This document shows, one piece after another, positions 12,348-21,311 of a stretch of DNA of 50,656 nucleotides (position 1 is the first letter of the stretch; every line of letters starts with the position of its first letter). The stretch comes from Pseudoalteromonas sp. HM-SA03 (GTDB lineage: Bacteria > Pseudomonadota > Gammaproteobacteria > Enterobacterales > Alteromonadaceae), in assembly GCF_002289345.1 (NCBI RefSeq), contig NZ_NSDG01000076.1, forward strand, positions 78,355 to 129,010, in the 5' to 3' direction. The translations under genes were made by a program, and so were the position numbers. The notes beneath the pieces were generated by a model. It was given only the letters and a program-made list of their open reading frames with translations. It had not been told where the DNA came from and ran no database searches.

Positions 12348-13103
12348 CTAGAATTTAAAGCCGCGATGAAGGGCGACGATGCCTCCGGTCATGTTTTGGT
12401 AGTCAGTTTGTTCAAAACCGGCTTCATCCATCATGGACTTTAGCGTTTCTTGATCTGGGTGCATGCGAATAGACTCTGCAAGGTAGCGATAAGACTCACT
12501 GTCATTTGCAACTAATTTGCCCATGGCTGGGAGTAGTGTAAATGAATACATATCATACAACTTTGCCAGCGCCTCGTTATCTGTCTTTGAAAATTCAAGT
12601 ACCAGTAAACGTCCACCTGGTTTTAGCACTCTGTACATTGAGCGCAATGCTTTATCTTTATCAGTTACGTTGCGTAAACCAAAGGCAATAGTAATGACAT
12701 CAAAAGTATTATCGTCAAAAGGCAGCATTTCTGCGTTCATTTGAACGTATTCAATATTGCCAACAAGTCCCGAGTCGCGTAATTTTTCGCGGCCGACTTT
12801 AAGCATTGAGTCGTTAATATCGCCTAAAACAACTTGTCCTTTATCACCAACTAATTCGCTAAATCTTGCGGTTAAATCACCTGTACCGCCAGCAAGATCA
12901 AGTACTTTGTGACCAGCGCGTACACCTGAGCAGGCAATAGTTTGACGCTTCCACAAGCGATGGATACCGAATGACATCAGATCATTCATGATGTCGTATT
13001 TTGTAGCTACAGAATGAAATACGTCTGCAACCATAGAGGCTTTTTCGTCAGTCTCGACTGTTTTGTATCCAAAGTGAGTGGTATTGTCTTGTGACTCTTT
13101 CAT
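12348..13103 (-). CDS. ubiE: Ubiquinone/menaquinone C-methyltransferase UbiE
   Basis: A SAM-dependent methyltransferase acting in the C-methylation step of ubiquinone (and of menaquinone where present). I chose the ATG at 13103, giving 251 residues, the same as E. coli UbiE, beginning [15 protein letters not shown]; a TTG 24 bases upstream extends it without family support. Motifs: [20 protein letters not shown], the SAM loop [12 protein letters not shown], and [24 protein letters not shown] in part. First gene of the ubi-tat-hemB run; the 119 bases before it should hold the promoter, though no clear hexamers stand out. Confidence 0.95.
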   Translation of the reverse strand: MKESQDNTTHFGYKTVETDEKASMVADVFHSVATKYDIMNDLMSFGIHRLWKRQTIACSGVRAGHKVLDLAGGTGDLTARFSELVGDKGQVVLGDINDSMLKVGREKLRDSGLVGNIEYVQMNAEMLPFDDNTFDVITIAFGLRNVTDKDKALRSMYRVLKPGGRLLVLEFSKTDNEALAKLYDMYSFTLLPAMGKLVANDSESYRYLAESIRMHPDQETLKSMMDEAGFEQTDYQNMTGGIVALHRGFKF

Positions 13104-13222
13104 GTGGGTTCCATCATTACTCTGCAACTATGCTTGCTAGTGTACTTGATTGGTAGCCGTAGGTGCAATTTCTTATCCGTGTTGTGCTGTTGAAAATGCA
13201 AACAAAAAGAGGGTTTTGTGGA

Positions 13223-14236
13223 TCAGTGACTAATATAACAGTGTTGGCCGAGAATTTGTGCCTTCTGTGCCGCATAAGCGGCGCGTTTTGCTAACACATC
13301 AAAGTCTTGCTCTGGTGCAAGTTGGGCTATCCCGAGCGCCAGAGACACATTGGGTAATGGAATTTTCCCTTTCGCGCTGACAAACTTTAATCGTTCAACA
13401 CCTTTACGCACTTTTTCTGCGATAACACTCGCGGTATCAAAGTCTACATCGGCAAGGATAACCGTGAATTCTTTTTTACCTGTGCGACCAGGTAGGCCGC
13501 TTTCAACGACATAACGTTTGATATTATTGGCGATACGATTAAGCACAACCTCACCCACAACATCACCAAACCGCGTTGAAAACTCGTCAAGGTTATCAAC
13601 TTGGATCGAAAGCGCACAGACGGATTTTTGCTGCGATTGCCATAGAGACACTTTTTGATGAAGATAGTGACGCTTATAAAGACCTGTTTGTGGGTCTAAT
13701 AAGTGTTGTTTACGCAAGTCGAGTAGTAACTTTTGATTACGTTCATAATCTAAACGCGATTTTATTAACGCTTGTTTAAATTGTTTGTGCTGTTTTAGCA
13801 ATTGCTCAGTTTGCTTGGTGAGTGTTGATAGTGCGCGCTTACTCTTTTGAATGTTGTGTTCATCTAAATTATGCACGCATTGACTGACTTGTTGGGCAAA
13901 GCGAATAACCTGCTTTTGTGAGTTTTCTGCATTGTCGTGTAATTCAGTTACTAAGGAGTCAACCCCCTCAAGTAATTCAGATTGTGTTTTTTGACCTTGA
14001 TCTAAAAATTGGTAGTAGAGTTGTTCAATGAATACGCAGTCTATTTTTGTTTGCGCTTTGATGGCTTTGCTGATGGCACAGTCGAGATCTTTGTTCGCGG
14101 CGCTAATATGGGTATAAGCGACCTGATAATTTAAAGGCGTAGGCGGCAAATGATGTTGCTCTAAAAACAGGCACACCTGTGTCATTTTTTCTTGGGCAAC
14201 AGCCATGGGATCATGGAACATCATTTCATTTACCAC
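13223..14236 (-). CDS. GGDEF-domain protein with a degenerate active site
   Basis: 337 residues, no membrane segment or signal peptide. The first 165 residues are helical and coiled (EQLLKQHKQFKQALIKSRLDYERNQ in part). The rest is a GGDEF domain: LDPQTGLYKRHYL, an IQVDNLDEFSTRFGD segment and NVSLALGIAQL. The signature that should read GGDEF is GKKEF, so both glycine/aspartate positions needed for GTP and metal are altered and cyclase activity is unlikely. It may instead bind nucleotides or partners. The start could also be one of the two Met codons at residues 5 and 6. It lies upstream of ubiE on the same strand, separated by 119 bases, and is not an obvious part of the quinone pathway. Confidence 0.8.
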   Translation of the reverse strand: MVNEMMFHDPMAVAQEKMTQVCLFLEQHHLPPTPLNYQVAYTHISAANKDLDCAISKAIKAQTKIDCVFIEQLYYQFLDQGQKTQSELLEGVDSLVTELHDNAENSQKQVIRFAQQVSQCVHNLDEHNIQKSKRALSTLTKQTEQLLKQHKQFKQALIKSRLDYERNQKLLLDLRKQHLLDPQTGLYKRHYLHQKVSLWQSQQKSVCALSIQVDNLDEFSTRFGDVVGEVVLNRIANNIKRYVVESGLPGRTGKKEFTVILADVDFDTASVIAEKVRKGVERLKFVSAKGKIPLPNVSLALGIAQLAPEQDFDVLAKRAAYAAQKAQILGQHCYISH

Positions 14237-14608
14237 AACAATTAATTATCAAACGTTAATGAACTACCACCAATTCCTTCGGTGTAACTCTTGTCCTAAT
14301 TGCACTAGACCTACATTAATCTGTCTCGTCCGAATTTAAAAGTAAAAAATTTGTCTTTGAAATAGAAAATTTACATTTTTTTGTTGAATTGCTGATTTTC
14401 TCATCAATTTTTACTAGGTTGAGTAAATTGTATTCGATCTGAGATATTCGTGATTCTATCGAATTAAGTTGCATCTGTTACGGGACTCTCCTACTTTGAC
14501 TAGCAGAAAGTTCATTTCACCATAACAAAAGCTCAGAGCGACGGATAATTATTTCTTTTGGCTATTTTATCGCGAGCTGAGCAACAACAAAGTATCGAGG
14601 AAGTCAGC
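14237..14608. other. Divergent intergenic region
   Basis: This AT-rich stretch of 372 bases separates the divergent GGDEF gene and the DUF885 gene. It must hold both promoters, but I could not pick a convincing -35/-10 pair on either strand. No repeat, RNA gene or hidden reading frame was seen, apart from a 17-codon in-frame extension of the DUF885 gene from a TTG at 14558. Confidence 0.4.
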
Positions 14609-16390
14609 GTGTTATCACCAAAATTAAAGCTGTGGACTAAGCGTTCAAGCGTCGCCGTTTATTTAACCGTCGCCTTATCAGGTTGTGCTATTACCGGAAG
14701 TGACAATAACGCTGAGTTTACTCAAATAGCTGGCAGCGTTATGAAATTCAGAAGTGATAACAATGCCTATGGTCGCAGTGATACAAAAGCAGAGTTTCTG
14801 CTACCAAACCTCAGTGCAGAAAAGTTGGCGACCACAAATCAGCAGCGTCTACAGTTCTTGGCTCAGCTCGACAATATCGACACTTCAGCACTAAGTGAGG
14901 AAAATCAAATCAATCTCACTATTTTGCGTGCACAAGTGCAGAATAGCGTCGATGAATATCGTTTTCATAGTCACTATATGCCGCTCACCTCAGAATATGG
15001 TTTTCATTCCGGTCTGTCTTTTATGATCTCGAGTCATGATTTTAAAAAACGTGCTGGTTACGAGCTATATTTAGCACGTTTGCAGCAAGTTCCTCGTTAT
15101 TTCAACCAAAATATCGACTGGATGAAAGAAGGTATGGCGATTGGTCTGACTCAGCCGAAAGCAGTGCTTGAAGGTTATGAAAGTTCTATCGAAGCTTATA
15201 TCGTTGATGATGTGACAAAATCTGAGTTTTATGGCCCGTTTACACAAAACCAAGCGGGTTTACCTGATGCCGAATTTAAAGCACTGCAACAGCGTGCCAA
15301 AAAGATTATTCAAGGTGATGTGATCGCTGCATATCAAAATTACCTTAATTTCTTTGTCAATGAGTATCGTCCTGCGGCTAGAACTGAAATTGGAATTTCT
15401 TCGACACCAAATGGTGAGGCGTTTTATGCGAATCGAGCGAAATACTACACCACCACGAATATGACGCCAAAAGAGATCCACGAGCTTGGTCTTAAAGAAG
15501 TGGCTCGGATCCGTGCAGAAATGGAAAAAATCATTAAAAAAGTAGGCTTTAAGGGATCTTTTGCCGACTTTGTGCAGTTCTTAAGAACCGATCCACAGTT
15601 TTATGCTAAAACCCCCGAAGCGTTGCTTAAAGAAGCTGCATATATAGCAAAGAAGATGGATGCCCAGCTACCTAAGCTATTCCATACATTACCAAGAAAG
15701 CCATACGGTGTTGCTCCAGTGCCTGCGAGCATTGCACCGAAGTATACAACCGGGCGATACTCTGGTGCGCGTAGCGATACCGATGCTGGCTATTATTGGG
15801 TAAATACCTACGCGCTGGATAAGCGCCCGTTATATGTATTAGAAGCATTGACTCTACATGAAGCTGTGCCTGGACACCACTTACAGATCTCCCTTAATGC
15901 TGAGCTTGACTATCTACCGGAATATCGTCGTAACGAATATATTTCAGCTTTTGGTGAAGGGTGGGGGTTATATTCTGAATTTTTGGGTATCGAAGCGGGG
16001 TTCTATCAAGACCCTTACAGTGATTTTGGTCGTTTAACGTACGAGATGTGGCGAGCGGCTCGTTTGGTTGTAGACACCGGCATGCATATGTTTGGTTGGA
16101 GCCGTGAGCGAGCGATGAACTTTATGAAAGACAACACAGCCTTGTCGTTACACAACGTGAAAACGGAAACTGACCGTTATATTTCGTGGCCGGCTCAAGC
16201 ACTGTCATACAAAATTGGTGAGCTAACCATTAAGCGCCTACGTCGCAAAGCGGAAAAAGCACTGGGCGATCAGTTTGATATCCGTGAATTCCACCACCAA
16301 ATCTTACGTCATGGCTCTGTACCATTATTTGTGCTTGAAGACCAAATCGACAAATATATTGAAACCACGATGAATCAAGCGCGTAACTAA
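14609..16390 (+). CDS. DUF885 putative metallopeptidase lipoprotein
   Basis: 593 residues from the GTG at 14609, which has GAGGAA six bases upstream. From this start the protein opens with a basic n-region, a hydrophobic stretch and the lipobox LSGC, placing the lipidated Cys at residue 26. A TTG 51 bases upstream would bury the signal peptide. The DUF885 core has HEAVPGHH with H417, E418 and H421/H422 as likely metal ligands, then SAFGEGWGLYSEFLG. Relatives are presumed zinc peptidases of the cell envelope. It stands alone, followed by a strong terminator. Confidence 0.88.
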   Translation: MLSPKLKLWTKRSSVAVYLTVALSGCAITGSDNNAEFTQIAGSVMKFRSDNNAYGRSDTKAEFLLPNLSAEKLATTNQQRLQFLAQLDNIDTSALSEENQINLTILRAQVQNSVDEYRFHSHYMPLTSEYGFHSGLSFMISSHDFKKRAGYELYLARLQQVPRYFNQNIDWMKEGMAIGLTQPKAVLEGYESSIEAYIVDDVTKSEFYGPFTQNQAGLPDAEFKALQQRAKKIIQGDVIAAYQNYLNFFVNEYRPAARTEIGISSTPNGEAFYANRAKYYTTTNMTPKEIHELGLKEVARIRAEMEKIIKKVGFKGSFADFVQFLRTDPQFYAKTPEALLKEAAYIAKKMDAQLPKLFHTLPRKPYGVAPVPASIAPKYTTGRYSGARSDTDAGYYWVNTYALDKRPLYVLEALTLHEAVPGHHLQISLNAELDYLPEYRRNEYISAFGEGWGLYSEFLGIEAGFYQDPYSDFGRLTYEMWRAARLVVDTGMHMFGWSRERAMNFMKDNTALSLHNVKTETDRYISWPAQALSYKIGELTIKRLRRKAEKALGDQFDIREFHHQILRHGSVPLFVLEDQIDKYIETTMNQARN

Positions 16391-16410
16391 TCGAGATTAT
16401 CCATTTAATA

Positions 16411-16443
16411 AAAAAGCCCAAAGTAAAGACGTTGGGCTTTTTT
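16411..16443 (+). terminator. Rho-independent terminator after the DUF885 gene
   Basis: AAAAAGCCCAA pairs with TTGGGCTTTTT around a 10-base loop and ends in TTTTTT. The A run on the far side makes it work for the convergent mtnK transcript as well. Confidence 0.9.
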
Positions 16444-16465
16444 AGTTTATGATTCTAAGCTGAGT

Positions 16466-17668
16466 TTAGTTTACAAAACTAATGATTAGCTGATACACAT
16501 CATCAGTCGTTCGGCATGTATTGGCATTAATGATGAGCTGTTCACCTAAGTGTAGCGCTCGCTGTTGCACCGCTAAGCGTGCATCTTCATCTTCAATCGC
16601 ATCTATGTCTGCAACATGTGCGAGACCAATGGTGCGGCGGATCAATTCACACCCACAATAACCAACCGCGTCTTGTAATACCTTAGTGAGGAAGTATTCC
16701 GCGTAGCCATCTGCTTGCAATGACAGGTCGCGTGTTTGTGTTTTTGCCAGTTCAAGCCAAGTTACATAGAAGTTAGATAGGGTGGTGGCGATACTATCGA
16801 GTAAATAGACTTGCATATTTCGACGTTTTGGCAGAGCGTTAATGCGAGCATGTTGGGCACAGTAGTTGAGCAATAAATTGCCGATAAATGAGCCTAAATC
16901 GAAGCCAATGGGGCCAAAAAAGCCAAACTCTGGATCGATTAGCTTAGTGTGCTCTGCGTCGACGAAAATACTGCCCGTATGGACATCACCGTGAAGTAAG
17001 CTTTCTGGTGCATTGAGAAATTGGGCTTTGAGTTTTGCCACTTCAGCTAATAACGTCTTATTTTTTCTCAGCATTTCCACAGATGATTGCAATGCAGCTG
17101 GAAAGTTGTTTCTTTCAGCATCGCGGTATGGGTCATCAAAGAACAAATCTTCTGTGATTGAGCATAGTTCTGGGTTAGTGAACTCGGTGACTAGGGCTTT
17201 CTTTTCACTCGGTGTTAAGTAAAAGCTTGAGTGGTAAAAGCTGGTTTTTGCTAGATAATTTGCGACGTCTTTGCTGAGTCTTGCAAAGGTGTTCGCTTGG
17301 TTTAATTCACCGCGCAAAATGCGTAGATCACCAAGATCTTCCAACACAGTTACCGCAAGCGCTGTATTGTGGTGCAGCACTTTTGCTGTGGTATCTGGGC
17401 AGATCTCACCATGGCGTTGTAACACACTAGCTTCAATTCTGGCTCTGTCTAATGTCAGTGGCCAGCTCTCACCAACACATCGAGCGTAAGGCAAAGCTTG
17501 CTTGACGATGATGCTATTTTCTTGCGTATCTTGCACGCGGAAAACCAAATTCAGATTGCCATCACCAAACTCATAACAAGATAAGGTTGCATCTTTATCA
17601 AAGAAGCTTCCTAAATTAGTAATGTAATCAATAACTTTTTCTGCATCAAATGCAATGTAGCTCGACAT
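16466..17668 (-). CDS. mtnK: 5-methylthioribose kinase
   Basis: 400 residues, the usual MtnK length. Phosphorylates 5-methylthioribose to its 1-phosphate with ATP, the entry to methionine salvage. The kinase fold shows FGDGNLNLVFRV (nucleotide loop), IIVKQALPYAR with the ATP lysine, LLHGDVHTGSIF (catalytic loop) and LIDPEFGFFGPIGFD (metal Asp and family signature). AGGTG lies just upstream of the ATG. It is divergent from mtnA, whose substrate is the product made here, across 120 bases containing MetJ-like octamers. Confidence 0.95.
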   Translation of the reverse strand: MSSYIAFDAEKVIDYITNLGSFFDKDATLSCYEFGDGNLNLVFRVQDTQENSIIVKQALPYARCVGESWPLTLDRARIEASVLQRHGEICPDTTAKVLHHNTALAVTVLEDLGDLRILRGELNQANTFARLSKDVANYLAKTSFYHSSFYLTPSEKKALVTEFTNPELCSITEDLFFDDPYRDAERNNFPAALQSSVEMLRKNKTLLAEVAKLKAQFLNAPESLLHGDVHTGSIFVDAEHTKLIDPEFGFFGPIGFDLGSFIGNLLLNYCAQHARINALPKRRNMQVYLLDSIATTLSNFYVTWLELAKTQTRDLSLQADGYAEYFLTKVLQDAVGYCGCELIRRTIGLAHVADIDAIEDEDARLAVQQRALHLGEQLIINANTCRTTDDVYQLIISFVN

Positions 17669-17713
17669 GTTTCTGCACCTTGTGGATATTTGCTATTAGC
17701 ATTCTATATTTTT

Positions 17714-17745
17714 AAATGTTTAGATGTCTATACTTCTTTAGATCT
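17714..17745. promoter_or_regulatory. Putative MetJ operator between mtnK and mtnA
   Basis: Four adjacent octamers in register: AAATGTTT, AGATGTCT, ATACTTCT and TTAGATCT. Against the MetJ box AGACGTCT they match at 5, 7, 6 and 4 positions. MetJ represses with S-adenosylmethionine by binding tandem 8-bp boxes. The placement in the only regulatory region shared by two methionine-salvage genes supports the call. I judged this by eye. Confidence 0.6.
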
Positions 17746-17788
17746 TGATGTAAAATATCATTAGTACACTTTGAAAGAGCGGGATGTC

Positions 17789-18811
17789 ATGAAAACCCTA
17801 ATTGCACGTAGTCTTAAATTCGAATCGGGCGTGGTACAGGTATTGGATCAATACTTACTGCCACATCAACAGGTGTGGCATGAATGCCGCGACGTTGCGA
17901 CGATGAGCGAGCTAATTCTGACACTTAAGGTTCGCGGCGCTCCGCTTATTGGTTTAGCGGCAAGTTTGTTAATTGGTTATCTTGCCGAACAGGGAGAAGG
18001 TAAAGACACAATTACCCGTTCAATAGATGAACTTGAAGCCACGCGCCCTACTGCGGTGAATTTAATGCACTGCATGGCGAGATTACGTGAAGCGTTACAC
18101 GTGAATGATTGGCAACAACAAGTGATCACAACCGCTGAACAATTATTTGAAGAAGACACTGCGCTATGCGACCGTATGGCAAACATAGGTGCGGAGCTTG
18201 TGAATGCGGGAGACAATATTCTTACTCACTGTAATACTGGCGCGCTGGCAACAGCAGGTGTAGGCACCGCACTTGGCGTAATTCATCATGCTGCAAAACA
18301 ACATGGTGATATTCATGTTTGGGTTGATGAGACTAGGCCACTGTTACAAGGTGGTAGGCTTACCGCGTTTGAGCTAGACGCATGGCAAATCCCATACACG
18401 CTAATCTGTGACAATATGGCTGCGAGTTTAATGGCGGCGGGTAAAGTCGATAAAATCTTTGTGGGGGCAGATAGGATTGCGGCAAACGGTGATTTTGCGA
18501 ATAAAGTCGGCACTTATAATCTCGCGGTGTTAGCCCATTTCCATAATATTCCTTTTTATGTGGTTGCCCCGATCACAACATTAGATAGCAGCTGTCCAAA
18601 TGGCGCAGCCATTCCAATTGAACAACGCGCCAAAAGCGAAGTAACAGGTGTCAGTGGTAGTTTTGGTGATTGCCAATGGGCACCCAACAATGCTGAAGTA
18701 TACAACCCAGCATTCGATGTTACACCAGCGAGTTTGATCACCGGATGGGTGTTAGATACGGGGTTGTTTACGGGTGATGAGGTTGCCCTAGGTGTATTTT
18801 CACAAAGTTAA
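17789..18811 (+). CDS. mtnA: Methylthioribose-1-phosphate isomerase
   Basis: 340 residues from the ATG at 17789; a TTG 18 bases upstream is a poorer start. Converts methylthioribose-1-P to methylthioribulose-1-P. Motifs: KVRGAPLIG near residue 48, [10 protein letters not shown] with the catalytic Cys at 148, and [19 protein letters not shown] with the catalytic Asp at 228. These two residues and the tight layout separate it from eIF2B-like relatives. Its partner mtnK is divergent; later pathway steps are encoded about 8 kb away at 27013-30091. Confidence 0.95.
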   Translation: MKTLIARSLKFESGVVQVLDQYLLPHQQVWHECRDVATMSELILTLKVRGAPLIGLAASLLIGYLAEQGEGKDTITRSIDELEATRPTAVNLMHCMARLREALHVNDWQQQVITTAEQLFEEDTALCDRMANIGAELVNAGDNILTHCNTGALATAGVGTALGVIHHAAKQHGDIHVWVDETRPLLQGGRLTAFELDAWQIPYTLICDNMAASLMAAGKVDKIFVGADRIAANGDFANKVGTYNLAVLAHFHNIPFYVVAPITTLDSSCPNGAAIPIEQRAKSEVTGVSGSFGDCQWAPNNAEVYNPAFDVTPASLITGWVLDTGLFTGDEVALGVFSQS

Positions 18812-18904
18812 ACATTTGTAATTACTTTAACTACTCGTAAATCCAAAATCTTGTTAAAATGTACCCATTTTGTGCTTCTATATAAATGGAGAAAGTAAAA
18901 CAGG

Positions 18905-20848
18905 ATGAAGAAGTTTATTGCTTTGATGTTGCTGCCCTTAGCCGCTAAGGCATTCGCTAAACAGGAAATACCACTAGAGTCGTTTAGTAAAGGTAGTGAG
19001 TTTTCTGATGTAAAGATATCACCTAACGGAGAATATCTTAGCTTTATCACAAAAAGGGAAGGTAAAAACACATTAGGTTTTTTACAACTTGATAAATTCA
19101 AATTCATTCACGCCGTGCGATTCAATGACAATGCTCAAATTGGCCGCTATGAATGGGTGAATGATGACCGTGTAGTATTAGAAAAGGAATATATTAGAGG
19201 CTGGAAAGATCACCCTGAGTTTCATGGTGAGTTATTCGGCGTAAATGTAGATGGAAGCCGTGGTAAGTATTTGGTGGGTTACCAAGGTGAGGGACAAACG
19301 GGGTCTCGTTTGCGCAAAGCTACCCCGTTGTATGGTACATCTTATATTCTTGACCCTTTGGTCAATGACGAAAACAAGATGTTGATTGTGACCTATCCTT
19401 GGACTGGCTCAAAAGAACCTACTACACGAGTTTATGAGGTTAACGTTCATACTGGTGTCAGGCGCAAAGTGACAAATTCTCCAAGAAAAATGGGGCGCTT
19501 TTTGACTGATCACCAAGGAGGCGTTCGCGCCGTTGCGTCTGAGGATGATGATGGCAATTCATTAGTGTTCATCCGTGAAGAAGCAGACTCAGAATGGGCA
19601 GCGCTCACATTAGAAAACAACTTAGATGATTTCTGGATGCATGGATTCGATAAAACTGGAACGTCAGTTTATCTTTCAGCATCTACGGCTGGTGAGCCTA
19701 TGGCCTTCTATAAATTAGGCTTAGAAAGCAAAAAACTCACTCATGTTTTTCAAGATAAAGAGGTTGATCCAACAAAAGTATGGATAGATCCGATTGATAA
19801 ATCCCCTTTCGCTATTGAACTAGACCCCGGATATCCTACCTATGCATTTATTGATGAAAGTGCTGATTGGAGTCAACGCCTAAAGTCTCTGATAGCCTCA
19901 ATCCCTGGAAATCAAATACGTATTGTAAGCAGCACAAGAGATGGTGGACAAGTTGTTGTATTCGCAAGCAGCGATACCAACCCTGGGGACTATTACCTTT
20001 ATGATAGTAAAGCCAACAAGATGAGATATCTTGCGTCTGCAAGAGGCTGGATTAAACCAAATCAAATGTCTACAGTCGAGCCTGTTAAATTCACAAGCCG
20101 TGATGGACTCACTATTCATGGATATCTAACAACACCAATAAACGCAGAAAAGAAAAACCTTCCTCTGATTGTTATGCCTCATGGTGGACCTCATGGGCCA
20201 AGAGATTATTGGCAGTTTGACCCTGAGGTACAAATGCTAGCGAGCAGAGGAATGGCCGTATTACAAGTTAACTTCCGAGGCTCTGGTGGTTATGGAGATG
20301 CATTTGAAGTACTTGGCTACCAAAAGTGGGGCAAGGAAATTCAATATGACATCATCGATGGAACCCGTGACTTAATCTCCAAAGGTATCGTCGATAAAAA
20401 GCGGATCTGTATTATGGGGGCAAGTTTTGGCGGTTATTCTGCATTGCAAAGCGCAATATTAGAACCCGACTTATTCCAATGCGCAGTCGGTGTTGTAGGT
20501 GTATACGATTTACCACTGATGTTTGAAGAAGGTGATGTTGCTCAGCGTAGCTCAGGGGTCGCATATTTAGAACGTGTACTTGGTACCGATGAGAAACAGT
20601 TAAAGGCATTTTCTCCAAGCTATAATGTCGATAAGCTTAAGGTTCCTGTCCTTATCGTACATGGTGGTGAGGACCAAAGAGCGCCAATTGAACAAGCGGA
20701 ATCTTTAATTGATGCGCTGAAAAAGGCTGATAAGTCTTATCAGTATTACTTACTTGAAGATGAAGGGCATGGTTTCTATAAACCTGAACATCGTCTGAAA
20801 TACTTTAAGAAAGTGCTCGCGTTCTTAGAAAAGCCTATGCAGTTATAG
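18905..20848 (+). CDS. S9-family peptidase (prolyl oligopeptidase type), secreted
   Basis: 647 residues with a signal peptide (about 1-18, AKAFA before KQ). The first two thirds form a beta-propeller-like part. The C-terminal alpha/beta-hydrolase has HGGPHGPRDYW, the nucleophile GASFGGYS (S507), the acid in VHGGEDQRAP and the His in EDEGHGFYKPEH, so the triad is complete. The family cleaves short peptides, often as dipeptidyl- or acylaminoacyl-peptidases, in the periplasm. GGAG lies 13 bases before the ATG. No regulator is adjacent; it is followed by its own terminator hairpin. Confidence 0.9.
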   Translation: MKKFIALMLLPLAAKAFAKQEIPLESFSKGSEFSDVKISPNGEYLSFITKREGKNTLGFLQLDKFKFIHAVRFNDNAQIGRYEWVNDDRVVLEKEYIRGWKDHPEFHGELFGVNVDGSRGKYLVGYQGEGQTGSRLRKATPLYGTSYILDPLVNDENKMLIVTYPWTGSKEPTTRVYEVNVHTGVRRKVTNSPRKMGRFLTDHQGGVRAVASEDDDGNSLVFIREEADSEWAALTLENNLDDFWMHGFDKTGTSVYLSASTAGEPMAFYKLGLESKKLTHVFQDKEVDPTKVWIDPIDKSPFAIELDPGYPTYAFIDESADWSQRLKSLIASIPGNQIRIVSSTRDGGQVVVFASSDTNPGDYYLYDSKANKMRYLASARGWIKPNQMSTVEPVKFTSRDGLTIHGYLTTPINAEKKNLPLIVMPHGGPHGPRDYWQFDPEVQMLASRGMAVLQVNFRGSGGYGDAFEVLGYQKWGKEIQYDIIDGTRDLISKGIVDKKRICIMGASFGGYSALQSAILEPDLFQCAVGVVGVYDLPLMFEEGDVAQRSSGVAYLERVLGTDEKQLKAFSPSYNVDKLKVPVLIVHGGEDQRAPIEQAESLIDALKKADKSYQYYLLEDEGHGFYKPEHRLKYFKKVLAFLEKPMQL

Positions 20849-20862
20849 TTTTTAAATACAAC

Positions 20863-20891
20863 AATAGCCAGTAATTGATGCTGGCTATTTT
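20863..20891 (+). terminator. Terminator hairpin after the S9 peptidase gene
   Basis: AATAGCCAG pairs with CTGGCTATT around a 9-base loop, followed by TT-A; the T run is short. It starts 14 bases after the stop. Confidence 0.7.
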
Positions 20892-20896
20892 ACTTC

Positions 20897-20950
20897 ATTA
20901 CAAACACCTTCAATATTACAAATACCTTCAATATTACAAATACCTTCAAT
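20897..20950. repeat. Three tandem copies of an 18-bp unit
   Basis: Unit ATTACAAATACCTTCAAT, repeated three times head to tail; the first copy differs by one base (C for T). There are no spacers between copies, so this is a direct tandem repeat and not a CRISPR. The unit length is a multiple of three and, on the minus strand, stays open in one frame, coding an Ile-Glu-Gly-Ile-Cys-Asn hexapeptide. Confidence 0.9.
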
Positions 20951-21311
20951 ACTTCCTGACTCAAACAGAGCAAGTCGGCCATCAAGTTCTGTTGCCGTTA
21001 AATTTTTATCTAAAGCTCAGCAATTGACTCGTATTGTCGTGACCAAGCGTATAAAACGCTATACCAACGCTCTTATCGCTACCTAGCATTTCACTCTTTG
21101 TAGCTCGAAAAACTAAAAAAATAATTCCATTATGTTTCTAATTCATTGATTTTAATGCTAATAAAAATAAATAAATTCATGATGACTCGATAAGCGACTT
21201 AAATTTCTTTGGCTTGTAATCTTGTCGCCAACAACAGGGAACACTGAACGCTTCTAGCTTTGTTCCATACGAGATAAACGCCAAATTATAAAATAAATGT
21301 AAGGATTTTTT

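Larger units (their letters stand above)
20849..21311. other. 463-base gene-free stretch
   Basis: It holds the terminator and the tandem repeats described separately, then about 360 AT-rich bases that lead to the M16 peptidase gene (AAGGA seven bases before its ATG). On the minus strand two stop-free runs of about 40 codons abut in different frames between 21137 and 20885. They might be remains of a lost gene broken by a frameshift, but no family was recognised. Confidence 0.4.

Noticed and set aside
16466..18811. A SAM riboswitch before the mtn genes
   Set aside because: The 120-base divergent gap has none of the expected stems, and MetJ boxes explain it better in this group.
20897..20950. 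Three short repeats, considered as a CRISPR array
   Set aside because: The 18-bp units are contiguous, with no spacers, no dyad structure and no cas genes.
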